A stretch of DNA of 64,000 bases from positions 72,229,001 through 72,293,000 of the forward strand of contig JAKSXM010000007.1 in assembly GCA_022575985.1 (NCBI GenBank), read 5' to 3'. Each line of letters opens with the position of its first letter. The first letter of the stretch is position 1. The DNA is from Anagrus nilaparvatae. Taxonomy: Eukaryota; Arthropoda; Insecta; Hymenoptera; Mymaridae. Positions 32,760 to 45,400 of this stretch are shown one piece after another. The notes beneath the pieces were generated by a model that saw only the letters and a program-made list of their open reading frames with translations, was not told where the DNA came from and made no database searches. Position numbers and translations under genes: made by a program.

Positions 32760-33619
32760 TTTAGGTCGCTATATTGAAATATTAATTTTCGGTAAAATAA
32801 CTTTATAATTCGGTAAAAATTAAGAATGAAGTTACATCCAATTAAAAAAATTTTCTCACTAATAAAAACTTTTTTCTCAAAAATTTATTGAAAAAGCTTT
32901 ACTTTATTCATTTTTCTATCCAAATAAACACAATATATAATACCTATCCAAGATAAATACTCTGTAATATTTAAATAATAAAACGACGGTATGACAGAAA
33001 ACTGCACATAAAATAATTCCAACCCTGTGCTGACTTGCCACGAAAAACCCAATCTGTACTACCGGCAGCCAATACGAAGTCAAACGTTTACTTTAACTGC
33101 CGACTACTGATAACATAATAAAAATTTGCTTGTGTTTACCATAATAAGAAAAGTCGATAAAAGCATTCTTCGTGAGAGCTGGTAGTTTTTAAATAAAAAA
33201 GGAATCGTTTGGTTTTGGAATGAGAAATAAATAAAGAGAAGCAGGAATAATTTGCTTTAAATATTTATTTTTATTGCATACTGTTATTATATTACTTAGG
33301 TATATGTGCCAAGTAGCAACTTAAAGATAAGATTGCGTGAGTTTGGTTGTTCCTCGTAAAAAGGGTATAATGTACATGATGCTTATATTTATATATTTTT
33401 CATTTTGTATTGTGCGTCTTACAAGTATCCTATTTATAACATTTGCTTAATCCTAAAATCCTAAACACTCTGCTCATTCAAGTCTCTATAGTTTTCTGTT
33501 TTGGTATCGATAGAGCGTAAAAAAATGAAAAGATTTTCACAGCTCAAGATAATTGTATTTTTGAATGATCGTCAGAGAAGGTGAAAATAAATAAACAATT
33601 ACACATAAATAATAGATGA
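32760..33619. other. AT-rich spacer, nothing recognised
   Basis: No ORF of note and no clear repeat. A mildly GC-richer patch at about 33015-33110 is unassigned. Confidence 0.3.
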
Positions 33620-34232
33620 AGGTTGAATCAGGTGGATAAAAATAGCATTTTTTTAATTGAGATTTCTGGAAATTGATACTTTTGAAATCTTTAATTTTTA
33701 TAGCTATTGATCAAGTTATATTTTCCTTAGAATGTAAAAAAAGCTTTTTTTTCTTGACTACATGCTACATGGAGATATTAGAGCTTGAACTTTCTTTCAT
33801 TTGTAATGCATTAAATTAATCAAAAAAGCCTATAAATATAATATTTAGGACATTATTTAGCATTGATTCACTGAAAAAGGCTTTTTTTTCTAAATTTTTC
33901 CCCGAATTAATTGATATTTAGAAAATTATCGGTTAGGTCAAAAATCAAAAATCATGAACAATTTTTTTTTTTGTTAGGAATTGAGTTTTTTTTAGTGAAT
34001 CGATGATAAACAATGTCCTAAATGTTACAATAAAAGAATTTCGAAATCGGAAGCGACTTTTAAATTAGTATAGCTCAAAAATGAAGGAAATTTTAAGCGC
34101 TAAAGTCAATAAATTTTGGGACTAAGGGACATAAAACCTAATAAATGGTTATAAGAACTAAGGATTCCAGAAGTTTGAATTCCCAGAAATTTAAAATCGA
34201 AAAATGCTGTTTTTATCCAGCTGATTCAACCT
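33620..34232. repeat. Foldback repeat, 613 bp
   Basis: AGGTTGAATCAGGTGGATAA at the left is mirrored by TTATCCAGCTGATTCAACCT at the right. Inner arm pieces also pair (GATTCACTGAAAAAGGC versus TTAGTGAATCGATGATAAAC, and TAGGACATTATTTAG versus ACAATGTCCTAAATG). No coding sequence. Confidence 0.6.
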
Positions 34233-35232
34233 GAAGTTGAAAACTAATAAAGACATACGCAATATACATATAATATATAATATATATACATGTACACATG
34301 GTACACATGGTACACAGATAAAGAATATCTTCTATTTACAATATACTATTCAAATATACAATAAATTTACTGAAACCTATATTTTCAAGGACGTAAAATA
34401 GACTAATTTTTACAGATAAAAAAAACAAAACAAATAATAAAAAGTACAGAGGGCCATTACATCCCCTGTTATCACAATTAAAATCATAAAAGCAATTGGT
34501 CAATTCGTATAAATCATTTAATTGAATTAAAAACGAAGATGCCATTCAGGGTATTGCCTCTTTTTGAGATATTTTTACGAAAAATTATAAATTTACAACA
34601 GACTAGATGTGACTGAATTTCGATTTTTTTTTTTAATTTTTTTTTTCGATTTTAGAAAATTTAAAAAACTTGGATAACCTTACTCGTAATTTAAAGGCAC
34701 TTTCTACTTTAACTCGAAAGATTTCAGTTCTCCCATACTTTCTTCTTCTACTTAAACTTTGTTTTATATTATTCATATATTATATTGCTTATTTGCTTAT
34801 TTATTTTTGAACACATTTACGTCGCATAATTTTGAGATCTTGATTTTCTGAATGAACAAAGTCATTGTTTACAGACTAGAATCGACTGCTAAGTAAAATT
34901 AAAATTTTCATTTTGCTTTCTGAAATTCACGAAGGCCACTTTTTAAATATTATAACATTACGATAATTTGATTAGGCTATTTTTTAAAAAATTTTTCTTT
35001 TTGACAAATGCTTCGTGTTTTTTTTTTTTTTTTTTTTTATACTAAGCCAAAATACTTATATCTTTAAAACTTTTTTTGAAAAATATTTTTGCTTTCATGA
35101 GTTTTCTACAATCATTCATTCAATGCCATACGCCTAGTCTCGATTTCCTAAAGTTTTATAGCTTCTTTTACAATTGGCAAACCCCAAATATGGCTGGAAG
35201 GCAATACTTTTAATAACGCGCAGTTTTAATTC
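34233..35232. other. AT-rich spacer with microsatellite
   Basis: A TA/CA-rich simple stretch (about 34262-34318, with ACACATGGTACACATGGTAC) and a long T run near 35017-35038. No gene seen. Confidence 0.35.
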
Positions 35233-35235
35233 ATA

Positions 35236-35633
35236 CATGGCTAGATTTAAATGAGGTGTGTATGAAATGTATGCTCGGGTCTTCAAAACTGCCCCAATGT
35301 TAGTCTCCAATTTAGATTTTTGGCAGCCTTTTTTTGGACAAAAAGTAGCAAAAATGCGGGATAGTTTTTATAATTTTTTCTGTTAAGAACTCTCATTAAC
35401 ACGAAAGCTTTTTTCCTCTTATACCCGGATAGGAAATTTTAGAATTTTGCTACCTTTTTTATAACAGTCCAAAACAAAAAAATGGCTGCCAAAAAACGAA
35501 ATTTTGCTCTGGGAGACTAAAAATTGGGCTGGTGTCTTATTTTTGGTAGTACTTTCAGAAAAAAAACGCACTTTGGGGCAGTTGGAAGACCCCACCATAA
35601 ATTACATACACACTTAATTTAAATCTACCCACG
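35236..35633. repeat. TA-flanked foldback repeat, 398 bp
   Basis: The left end after TA, CATGGCTAGATTTAAATGAG, pairs with the right end ATTTAAATCTACCCACG before TA. Further in, GGGTCTTCAAAACTGCCCCA pairs with TGGGGCAGTTGGAAGACCCC. One arm of the same family recurs at about 57150-57292. Confidence 0.65.
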
Positions 35634-35636
35634 TAT

Positions 35637-37386
35637 TATAAAATTCTTTTTTCTTTTAAATAAAACAGCTTATTTTTAGTAAAAACTTGGCATCGTAGAA
35701 AAAAGAGTTTATAAAAAAGGTTGCTTATTCGTTTATCCAGTCAATGTTTTTTTATAAATACTTTGCCTATTTACTAGAAACTTCATAAGTATTCAAATAT
35801 CATAGTTTCGTTTATTTAAGTATGTATTAAATATTGAGCGTTCATCCGATGAGAATCCATAGAATAGTAGTAAAATGAAGGACTTACCGCTAGCCTTTCG
35901 TTTTAATACGTATTATCAGTGAAATAGTATCAATAAAATCAATTTTTCTTTTAGAAAATTAGGATTCAGCGTAGTTAGCGTTTTTGAGATCCTATGATTC
36001 AAAATAAGTATGTAAATTGGCTAAAAAGATAATTGCTTATTCGCGATCAGTATGAGGCAGATCCCTATTGAATGTTTACTTTTTACAAATTTAGCGAAAA
36101 GCTTGCGAACTGAGTCATAAAAGTTTTTGTATTACCACACAGGGTTTAAAGCAATCGCCTCGAAGCTTACATGATTAGCTTTTTTCCGAGAAAGAAGTCT
36201 AGAAAAAGCCTCATAGTTTGCTAATTCTTATTAAAGTTACATGCTTATACCACCTATAAAAAGTTTGATCGAAACCGGATAAGGCGCAAATTCAGCGATC
36301 GTCCAGTAAACTCTTGTGGAACAAGTGCGGTTGCCATTCTTTTTTTCTCCGTGTACAATTGATTTGAAAATAAGCTTTGGATACTTAAACCATATCTTTA
36401 TAAGCGGACACTAAAAGTTTGCTTAAAGTCGATTGATTTTTCGGGTAGAAAACTTTGAAATAAAAATCTTTTTCAGACAAGGTTTTCCTATGTTAAAAGA
36501 ATTGTATTTTGCTTAATTGGGGTCAAAACTTCAAAGCTTTTGACCGGAAATAAAACATAGCCTCTCAAAGCTGACAAGCTTATAGTATAGAAATTGATCA
36601 AAATTTCTACTTTATGTTAAAATACGGGACTGTATGATTTATGAAATCAAAGAAAAAGTAATCCTGAAAAATTTTAAATATGCGAAAAACTTCTTAGAAT
36701 TACTATTTCTAAAGTTTCTTAAACTTTACAGCCGTTAAAAATAAGTTTGGTTTTTAGCCAAAATTGATATGCTAAATTGGTCAAATTTGAGAGACAATAT
36801 AACTTTCCCAGCCAAAAATTTTGAAATATTTAACTCTTTTTACATAGAAAAACATGCTTGTTTGAAATAAATTTTCATTTTAAAGTTTTTTAGCCAAAAA
36901 TTCGATTGACTGTTTAAGTCTACTTGGGGTTATATATGGGTTAAGGGGAGACCGCCTCCTTTTAGATGTCAAATTACAACGCAAGTTATTGATGAGTTTG
37001 TCATGTTGAAAATCACCCATTTATTCCGTCTATTCAAATAAGCCTTCTGAGCCTATAAATACAAGGATTCATGTTGTATAAGACAGGAATTCTTTGACTT
37101 TGTCCCAGAAAACGACGTCACGTCGCCTTGCTAAAAAACCAAAATATATCCAAGGTTTCATTTTTTTGTAATAGTGTCATTTTTCAAGCCCCATCAAGCC
37201 CCCCGGAATTATTTATTACATTCTTTGCCAATAAACTAAACGCCCATTTTTGACCCAAAATTACCAATTTTTAAATTTGCAAAAATAGTAAAAATGCACG
37301 GGTTTTATATGTACATTCATAACTCTCTCTTTTTGCTTTAGTCGTTTTCGAAATACGAATTATAGTGCAATATTTTTATAGGCTGT
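35637..37386. other. AT-rich spacer downstream of bab
   Basis: No ORF, RNA gene or clear repeat recognised by eye. Confidence 0.3.
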
Positions 37387-37690
37387 TTAGCAAAAATTTA
37401 AAAATTGGTGATTTTGGACCAAAAATGGACACTTGGTTTATTGAATATAACAATGGTGAAAACTGCGGGGTGAAAAAAATGATAATAATCGGCAGTAATT
37501 TGGTAAAATTATAAGGTAGTCGCGTTATTTGGAAGAGGGCTCAAAAATGTGTATCTAATAGCATGGAATCCTATTTTTCTAGGATTAGAAGACCAATTAT
37601 AATAAACTAAAGATATAGGTACTGTTTTTTCAGCGTAATAAACTCATCAATAACTATTGGCATTATTAATTTGGTGTCTCAAATAAATTT
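37387..37690 (+). repeat. Dispersed repeat related to 14.49-14.83 kb
   Basis: See the 14490..14830 copy. The shared order includes AAATTTAAAAATTGGTGATT, a TGGACACTTGGTTTATTGAA step and CTCATCAATAACTATTG / GTCATCCACAACTATTG near the right end. Confidence 0.45.
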
Positions 37691-37811
37691 TGCGGGCTTC
37701 CAGTTTTAATCATAGAGCCGAATACACAAGAGAATGTGTTTTTCTTAGTATTTCTTGCTGAAAAAAGAAAATTGAAATCTTTTTTTTTCCGAGGATTTTA
37801 CTTAATTTTAT

Positions 37812-37956
37812 CATTCATAAATTACGTAATGCAAAATTTATTGTTTTTGAACCCCTATATATCTAACACAACACTTTTGCTGACCCTTTTAACATTGACT
37901 GTAACACAATGGTTGAACCCCCTTCCCCCTTCAAGCATTACATAATTTATGAATGG
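37812..37956. mobile_element. Short MITE with 21 bp terminal inverted repeats
   Basis: CATTCATAAATTACGTAATG at the left and CATTACATAATTTATGAATG at the right enclose about 100 bp that includes TTGAACCCCCTTCCCCCTTC. These ends and the C-rich box resemble a MITE type common in arthropod genomes. Open frames over it are accidental. Confidence 0.7.
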
Positions 37957-39044
37957 CCCCATGTCTGTAAATATTAGTAAATATGTCTCTTTTCCCGTGT
38001 TATTTAAATGACGATTTGGGATATTTTCATAAAAATTACAAAAAATCAAAAAGGTGTACTTTTACGTGACTATTAACTTACTTATAATACTTCCATGCAG
38101 AAAGAATAAAATCCTTAAAAAAGCGTTTATCTATTTTGAAATATAAGTTATAAGGGCATAAGTGCAAAGGACAACAGGGCCAGTAGGAGTGAAAATACTG
38201 ATTTTTTATTTTTATTAAAATTATTTATAGCACATTAAGCTAAGGAAAAATTAAGGGTTAAAATGAAAAAAGTCTGTGAATTATCGTATCATTTTCTTAT
38301 TTTAAGCTTTGACGTATTTTTTAAGACAACTTTTAAAATGTTTTTTTTTTAAATCGCTCCATTTTCCTTAGCTATGAAAATTTTCAAGAAAAGAATCATT
38401 ATTTTCACTCCAAGAGTTCAAATTTTAAGATAACCCAGTGATTTTTCGTAATTTCGATGAAAATCTTTGGGAACAATAATAAACACTATAAATTATGCTC
38501 GGGAAATTTTTGTAACAAGCAATTTTTTTTCATCCAAATTTTAAATCAAAGAATCTGCAAGAGGAATGAAACGCTTTTGTTTACAACTTTAAATCACAGT
38601 ATTGATATTATTTACGCTATGAATTATTAAATAATACTTAAAGATTAGAAAAAGTAATAAGTAATAATTGCATACCTACGCAGATAATTCTTCGAACGCT
38701 CATTTAAACCTATATATTATTTGTAATTGTTTTTTTTTTTGTTTTTTTTTTGTTTTTTTTTTTGCTATTTTTTTGATTTTAGAATCTCTTATATAATATA
38801 AAGGCGACGAGGATCAATGCGTATGCATAATCTTTTCCTTCACCCAATTGTAATACGAAATTTCGTAGATACAACAGCTACGATTCTTTCAATTTAAAAG
38901 AAAGTAAGATATAGCTAATATTTTTAAAAATTATAAATTGATAAATTTTCTAAAATCGCAATAACATTGCATCTCCATTCTCGATGCTCTTTCTAAACTC
39001 GAAATTTTCCTATATGTACAATTTAGAGACTTTGAGGATGCTGA
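37957..39044 (-). other. Likely bab 3' UTR and downstream DNA
   Basis: Immediately beyond the bab stop on the - strand. AT-rich with several TTTATT (- strand AATAAA) words, so the exact poly(A) site cannot be chosen. T runs at about 38728-38764. Confidence 0.35.
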
Positions 39045-39484
39045 CTATTCACATCTTGAATCTGCCAGAGGCTCAAGTTTAACAGCAATTTTATCTTTAT
39101 CTTTGAGTGCGTGTGCGTTTTTAACGAGTTCGGATAAATCTTCTTGAAAAAGGCTCTCCGGCCTGGGACTGGCGAAAGGACGATTTTGCGGCTTGTAGGC
39201 CATACCGCTGACTCCAATTCCAACTTCGAGACTACTGGGCAAATGCGTTTGTTCGATTATCGAGCCCAAGGGGCTCTCGAGAGGGCTCTCCAAGTGGCTG
39301 TCGTTAGGTTCGACCGAATCGGGACTGGCGACCAGGCCAAGGTTCAAGGGGGAATTGTCGTTGTCGGGTCCAGAGCCAGTGACGTTGGGGTCGTTCTCGT
39401 TGTTGGTGGTAAGATCGGTGGCCAGCATGTCCTGTTGCTGGGAATGGGCAGCAGCTACCATATTGCACATTTGGTGGCGCAAGC
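39045..39484 (-). CDS. bab: bab terminal coding exon
   Basis: 146 codons plus a split codon, from a TTTCAG acceptor to TAG at 39047-39045. It encodes LRHQMCNMVAAAHSQQQDML, an Asn/Asp/Ser/Pro-rich low-complexity part, ESPLESPLGS, and a conserved-looking end with LFQEDLSELVKNAHALK and the sumoylation-like VKLEP. It is more GC-rich than the flanking introns, as expected for selected coding sequence. Confidence 0.88.
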
Positions 39485-42400
39485 CTGAAAGAGCGAATAA
39501 AAAAGTAATAGAGATGATGCGATGAGTATGCGTGTCTATGGAAGTGTATCAGTGTAGGTTCGCGTATTCGTGTACGTACTGTGAAATAAAAACATATCAC
39601 GCATTGTATGGAAATGAAAGAATATGTTATTATTTTATACAAGTTTTTTATATTATATAAAGTAAAATATACGATATGCATCGTTTAAAAATCAATATTG
39701 TTGTTGATATAATTTTATGTACTTAAATTTCGAGAACAATGTCTTGAGAATTTGCATTACAAATTCTCTTTTTTTCAACGTCCTGAACTTTTAATAAATT
39801 TTTTTCTTCCTTGAATTATGTATTCATATTTTATATTTTTATATAAATTACATATATATAGACATATAATGTTTTATATATATTGCCTTTTCTCAGAAGG
39901 ATGTATGCTCAAAAACACTACCGAGTACCCTATTTTTTTTATAATAATTAACACCGGCGATTTTCTTCAAATTTTATTCTTTTTTTTTTTTAAATATATT
40001 TTCAAAAAATTACTTCATTCTTAAACAAGAAAACCTTAATCAATTTTTTTCAGCTTTTATAACGGTAAGTTAAATTAAATTTATCAATTTTTCATTCAAG
40101 ACGACTAATAGATTATGTTTTATTATATTTTTATGTGTGGCAGTTGGATTATTTTCCTCTTATTAAACGGTTGCGAATGACTTGATACAAAAAAAAAAAA
40201 TTTAAAAGAACGCCAGAGATCATCAGACTTAAAAAATTGCTAATAGGGCATATAATAAAATATGCATATAATCAAATTCGAGATCAAATTTATAAATAAT
40301 AATTTATATATACCAATATTTTCATTAAGTGTGTATTTTCCATTTTTATAGGTAGTTTTTAATAAAATAATATATCCTGTCCTATCCGATCGCGATAAAC
40401 GAGAACATGATAAAAGCTACAGTCATCGGGTTTACGGCAAAAGACGGCAAAAATTACAGGTCAAATCATAGACTAGGTTTTATTTCGATTGATAATGACA
40501 AAAAAATTTTTATGTTGAAAAAACTGAATTTCCAAGAAAAAATTTTTTATAAAACTTAAAAAAGAAAACCAAAAAAATTAAAAACTAAGGAAAAATTTTT
40601 TTACCAGAAAGAATTTCATTTGATTCGGGTATATTTTTTACTTATGCACCGAAATTTTCAAGGCAATCAGCTTGACCTGTCAAAAGTTACAATAATCTTT
40701 CGAAAATTATAATATTTTATAGGACTAATATTATATTTACCTAGTAAAAACGATAATTCTAGATAGTACTTTCATAGAAAAAAATTAAGTACTACGTCCA
40801 AAGGAGGGATTTCATGGAGCGTATTCTTAGTAGATTCTAGGGGCACTAGAGCAGAAATAATTATTTATGACTCAAAATGTATTAAAATTCTCCTCAAAAA
40901 AGATTTATGAAATCACCTCTGAGCAAAATTTTAATAAATTTTTAGTTATAATTACTAGAGTTCAATCTTTTCAACTCTAGAATCCCCAGCATCTAGTAAG
41001 AATATGCTCCATGAAATCGCTCCTCAAGAAGAAAAAAAATATTGCTGTTTTTTTTTATAAAATTTTGAGAACAAATTTTCAAAAAATTAATTATCTGATT
41101 CGAGATATCGAGGGAAAACCATACTTTCAGATAATAATACTTTTATATAAATAAATTGGTTACTACGTTCAAAAAGGAAAAAATATTGCTTTTATTTTTA
41201 TTTTTTTATGTAAAAAATTTTGAACAAAAAAAATTCTCAAAATCATAGTTTCAGATCCAAAAAATTGACTAAAAAGGATATTTTTTAAACTCCCACAGAA
41301 ACAAATGAGTTACTACTGTGATTACTACTTTCAAAAAGGAAAAATATATTGCTCTTTTGGTTCCTCATAGAGGAATAGAAGAACCATTGTGACAGGTGAA
41401 ATTTTGATTTTCGATTTTTTGGCATATAAGTAAAGCTAAAAAACCGGTTTTTAAAAAAAGGCTGTATGTGTATTTGTGTGTGTGTGTATGTGTATGTCTA
41501 GTATGTATGTATGTACGTATGTGGGTAACTAGCGATATTTCACAACCATTATGGAATTAGGACCTAATTTTTTTTTCAAAAATATTTTCATTCAAAAATC
41601 TCAAACTACTTTTTTTTTTTTAATTTGGATGTAATACCTCATTTATTTCCTTGAAAGTACTTACATTTGAAACTATGATTTTTACTCGATATCTATAATC
41701 TGATAATTAATGTCTTGAAATTTTTTTTCCCAAAATTTTCGTCAAAAAAAATACAATAAACACCAAATTTCTTTTCTCTTTGGACGTAGTACCTAATTTA
41801 TTTCCATATATAGGAGTACTAGTTTTAAGAAACACGCTTATAGTAATTTTTTATATTTGTTACTTAAGTTTTTCAAAATTTTTTTCTCAAAATTAAAAAA
41901 AAAAAAACAATAAAAAAAACGCAATATTTTTATAAAAAAAATATATGAAAATATGGTTTTTACTCGATATCTCGATTTAGATACTTAATTTTTTTAAAAT
42001 CTTTTTCTCAAAATTTTTTGCATAAAAAAAAACTATTTTTTCCTTTTTGAAAGTAGTACCTTATATTTTCTGTAGAGTACTAGTTTTAGAAATATTTTTT
42101 ATATTCAATTTTTTGGATCTGATACCGAATTTTTTCAAAATTTTTTTTTCAAAATGTTTTACATAAAAAAATAAAAATAATAGCAATATTTTTTTTCTTT
42201 TGGTACGTAGTATTTAATTTTTTTCTATGTACTAATATCTAAAATGGTCGTTTTTTCTAGGTAAAATAGACCATTAAGAATATTTTGTTATTGTTAATGA
42301 GGAACCATAGTGCCAATTACTTGGCAGCGTTTTTTTAATTTTATTATGCAAACAAATTTGAGAAAAAAATTAAAAAAAAATTAAGTATCCTATTCGAGAA

Positions 42401-45400
42401 ATCAAGCAAAGACCATACTTTCAGATAATATATTAGTACTTTCATAGAATTAAATGAAGATATTACATCCAAATTTAAAAAAAAATTAGTTTGAGATTTT
42501 TTGGTAAACAAATAAAAAAAAAAAATAGGTCTTATCGCCGGATACTCACGTACATACATACATACATACATACACACACAGAGAGACTTTTTTTAAAAAT
42601 TGGTTTTTTAAATTAAAAAAAAAATAAGATAATAAAAAGTTTCTATAAATATCAAACTTTTAAAAAATGCGTATTAAAATTTTGTTGCAAATCCCGTATT
42701 TGACCACAATAATTTGTAGCAAATTTAATAAATTCGTAGTAATATTACTAAACTGTAGCAATACTGCATGTATTTTTTTACTGCCTAAATTCACACGCGT
42801 TATAGTCTCAATACTATTAGAAAACTAAATAATTCGCAGCTTACACTGAAGCGCAAAATAAAATCGCTTACGGCAAGCAGAATTACACTTATGGCGACCA
42901 ACTTTTTTTTGTTCAAGTGATTGCAAATTATTTAAAATGCAAAAGAAAGAGTCACTCAGTTAGGACTCACGCGTAGCAGCTAATGAAACTTGAAAATTTT
43001 TCTCATTAATTTCCTTACGCATCATTGTACGCCTCGAGTCATTTTCAATCGTTTCACGCAAGCGTATTTTTTTATCATTACCACGTACCATTTTGACATT
43101 TAACTGAAAAACTTCAGATCATCCTGGTAAATAAAATGAACACACAAGCAACAGAATTTCCAGAGACTAATCATAATTTCTGTTAGAATCTATTTTTGTT
43201 ACACCTGATGAAAATTTCGGAAAATGCTGGTTTGGTTTTCAGATTTTCGGAAATTCGAATAAAGTTCCCCTTTTTAGATGGATTTTAAAACATTTCTGAT
43301 AGGCGGGCCAAAAAAAAAAGAAAATGACGACATTTTTTAAAAATTATTATTACAAAGTTATTTTTTTTCTACAGCGTTTCAGAAACATCTAAAATTTCTC
43401 TAAAAAGCGCCCTTTTTTTAGCAAAATTTCAAAACGATTCCGACTTTCCCTAAATTCGAAACCGTAACTTCTAATGAAAACCTGTCCAGATCCTAGAATA
43501 GCCGTAGCTTTTATGTTACATTTTTATTTTACCTAAAGGTCAAATTATTTATTATATATTTTTTTATGATTTTTAAATGATGATTAGGTATATCTTGATT
43601 TTTTTTCTCTTAAAAATGTAGATTAATATTTTTATTTAATTAATAATTGACACCAAATTTATAGTCAATAATAAACAACCGAATACCGAAATGACTTAAA
43701 AAACGATGTACGTGTAGGCCGGTAAATTTGAATTGATAAAAAATTGACTAACTGACGCGACATTAATGAATCCATTGATTCAATAGAAATTCTATTAATT
43801 GGATGTCAGCGCCTTGTAAAAGAATAGAATTTTTATTGAGCCAATGGGGTAATTAAAAAGTGTGGGACAATTTGATTTTCAATTTGCACTGAACATAGAA
43901 CGTTTTTTGTTATTATTAAACTTCGAATTAATTTGTGCGTACATTAACATGTTATATAATTTTAAATAAGATTCACCTTGTGCGACGGCAGCTACTGCTG
44001 CTGCGGCTGCACTATTCGGGCTTACCGAGCCTTCAGGTCCGTTACTAGTTCCATAATTCGCTAATCCAGGGTACATTGCTTGTTCTTCTTTGATACTGCG
44101 TGGCGAATGACCATCTCGAAACACAACAGCGTTAATTACACCTCGGATGTGCTCATCGGGCCAGACGCCTAATAAAATTCTTTGCGGCCTCCCTCGGCCC
44201 TTAGGACGAAGGTCTGAAAGGAATTGAAATTCAACATAGGACATTACTATTTTTTATCATACTTAGGTTTTTTTTTATATATTCTTGTAAAAAAGATTTA
44301 ATAAGGAAAAATCATGTGAAAAAACTTGGAAAATTTAGGGGCACAGAAATCTACGTCGTGTTCTTTTTAATAAAATTTGGAATTAAAAAAAAAGTCCAAT
44401 TTAATTAAATATTTGATTTGATCAAAATATCAAGCAGGGTTTGGATTTTATGGGATTTATACGACCAGAATTCTTTATAAAAATATTAACAGCTGCCCGC
44501 CTTTTATTTTCTATCGGGTGTAATTTGAACTTTTGATACAGAATAAAATAACTAAAAAACTTATTTTTACATATCTAGAGCAAAAAAAGCCTATTTTCTA
44601 CCCTAGAGGGACAGCTTTTTTGCCCGTTATATGTAAAACTGTTTTAAATCACTGGACAAAATATGGGGTTCAAAACCAATATTTTGTCCCTTGTTTAAAA
44701 AATATGCCATTTATATTCCATTTCTTATTAAAACACTAATCTCTATTTTATAAGCTTTTATAACCCTTTAATAAAATCAATATTTCAAACAATACTAGAA
44801 ATTAACCCAATTTTAGCCCGAATGTATATTTGAAAAAAGGATATCGAAGATAACAAAGAATCTGGTTTTAATTTAAATTAACTCGGACAAGCAGGATTTT
44901 TCACAGTCTATAAACAAGATTAAAATTTGTAAATTCTTCTTACCTCCACTGCCATCGACACTAGGTCCAAGCATATTGTGAACTCGGTTTGCGTATAAAA
45001 CAAAAGTAGGGTAAGGAATATCGTATTTTCTGAAAAAAAAAAATAAACGAATTATTATTACACGCTGAAAATAATTAAATTTTTTTTTATATTAAATAAA
45101 AATATTTTATTTCTGAGCTAACAATAATTTGCTTTATTTTTTCAATGAATTGCCCACGTTTCGAAGACCTTCAGTCTTCATATTTTATAAAAAATTTTTA
45201 TTTATTTGCTAAAAATAATTCTGAGCAACAATAATTTTGGTTCAGCTTCAATTCTGGTAAATAAAAAATAGGCCAGGTCTATTTGTCCAGAAAATTTTCA
45301 ACTGTTTCTGGTTAAATAGATTTTCTGGTCAAATAACCAAAAAATTATCTAAATTTTATTCAAAAGCACTTCAAAAAAGTGCAGAGTGCAGGAATGCAAG

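Larger units (their letters stand above)
39485..43976 (-). other. bab intron between the last two coding exons
   Basis: 4.5 kb, AT-rich, filled with family X repeats (about 41.0-42.5 kb), a small foldback at 40803, and CA/TATG microsatellites. No coding sequence on either strand. Confidence 0.6.

Noticed and set aside
32516..32777. + strand frames of 70-82 codons
   Set aside because: They are antisense shadows of the R1-like LINE relic on the - strand.
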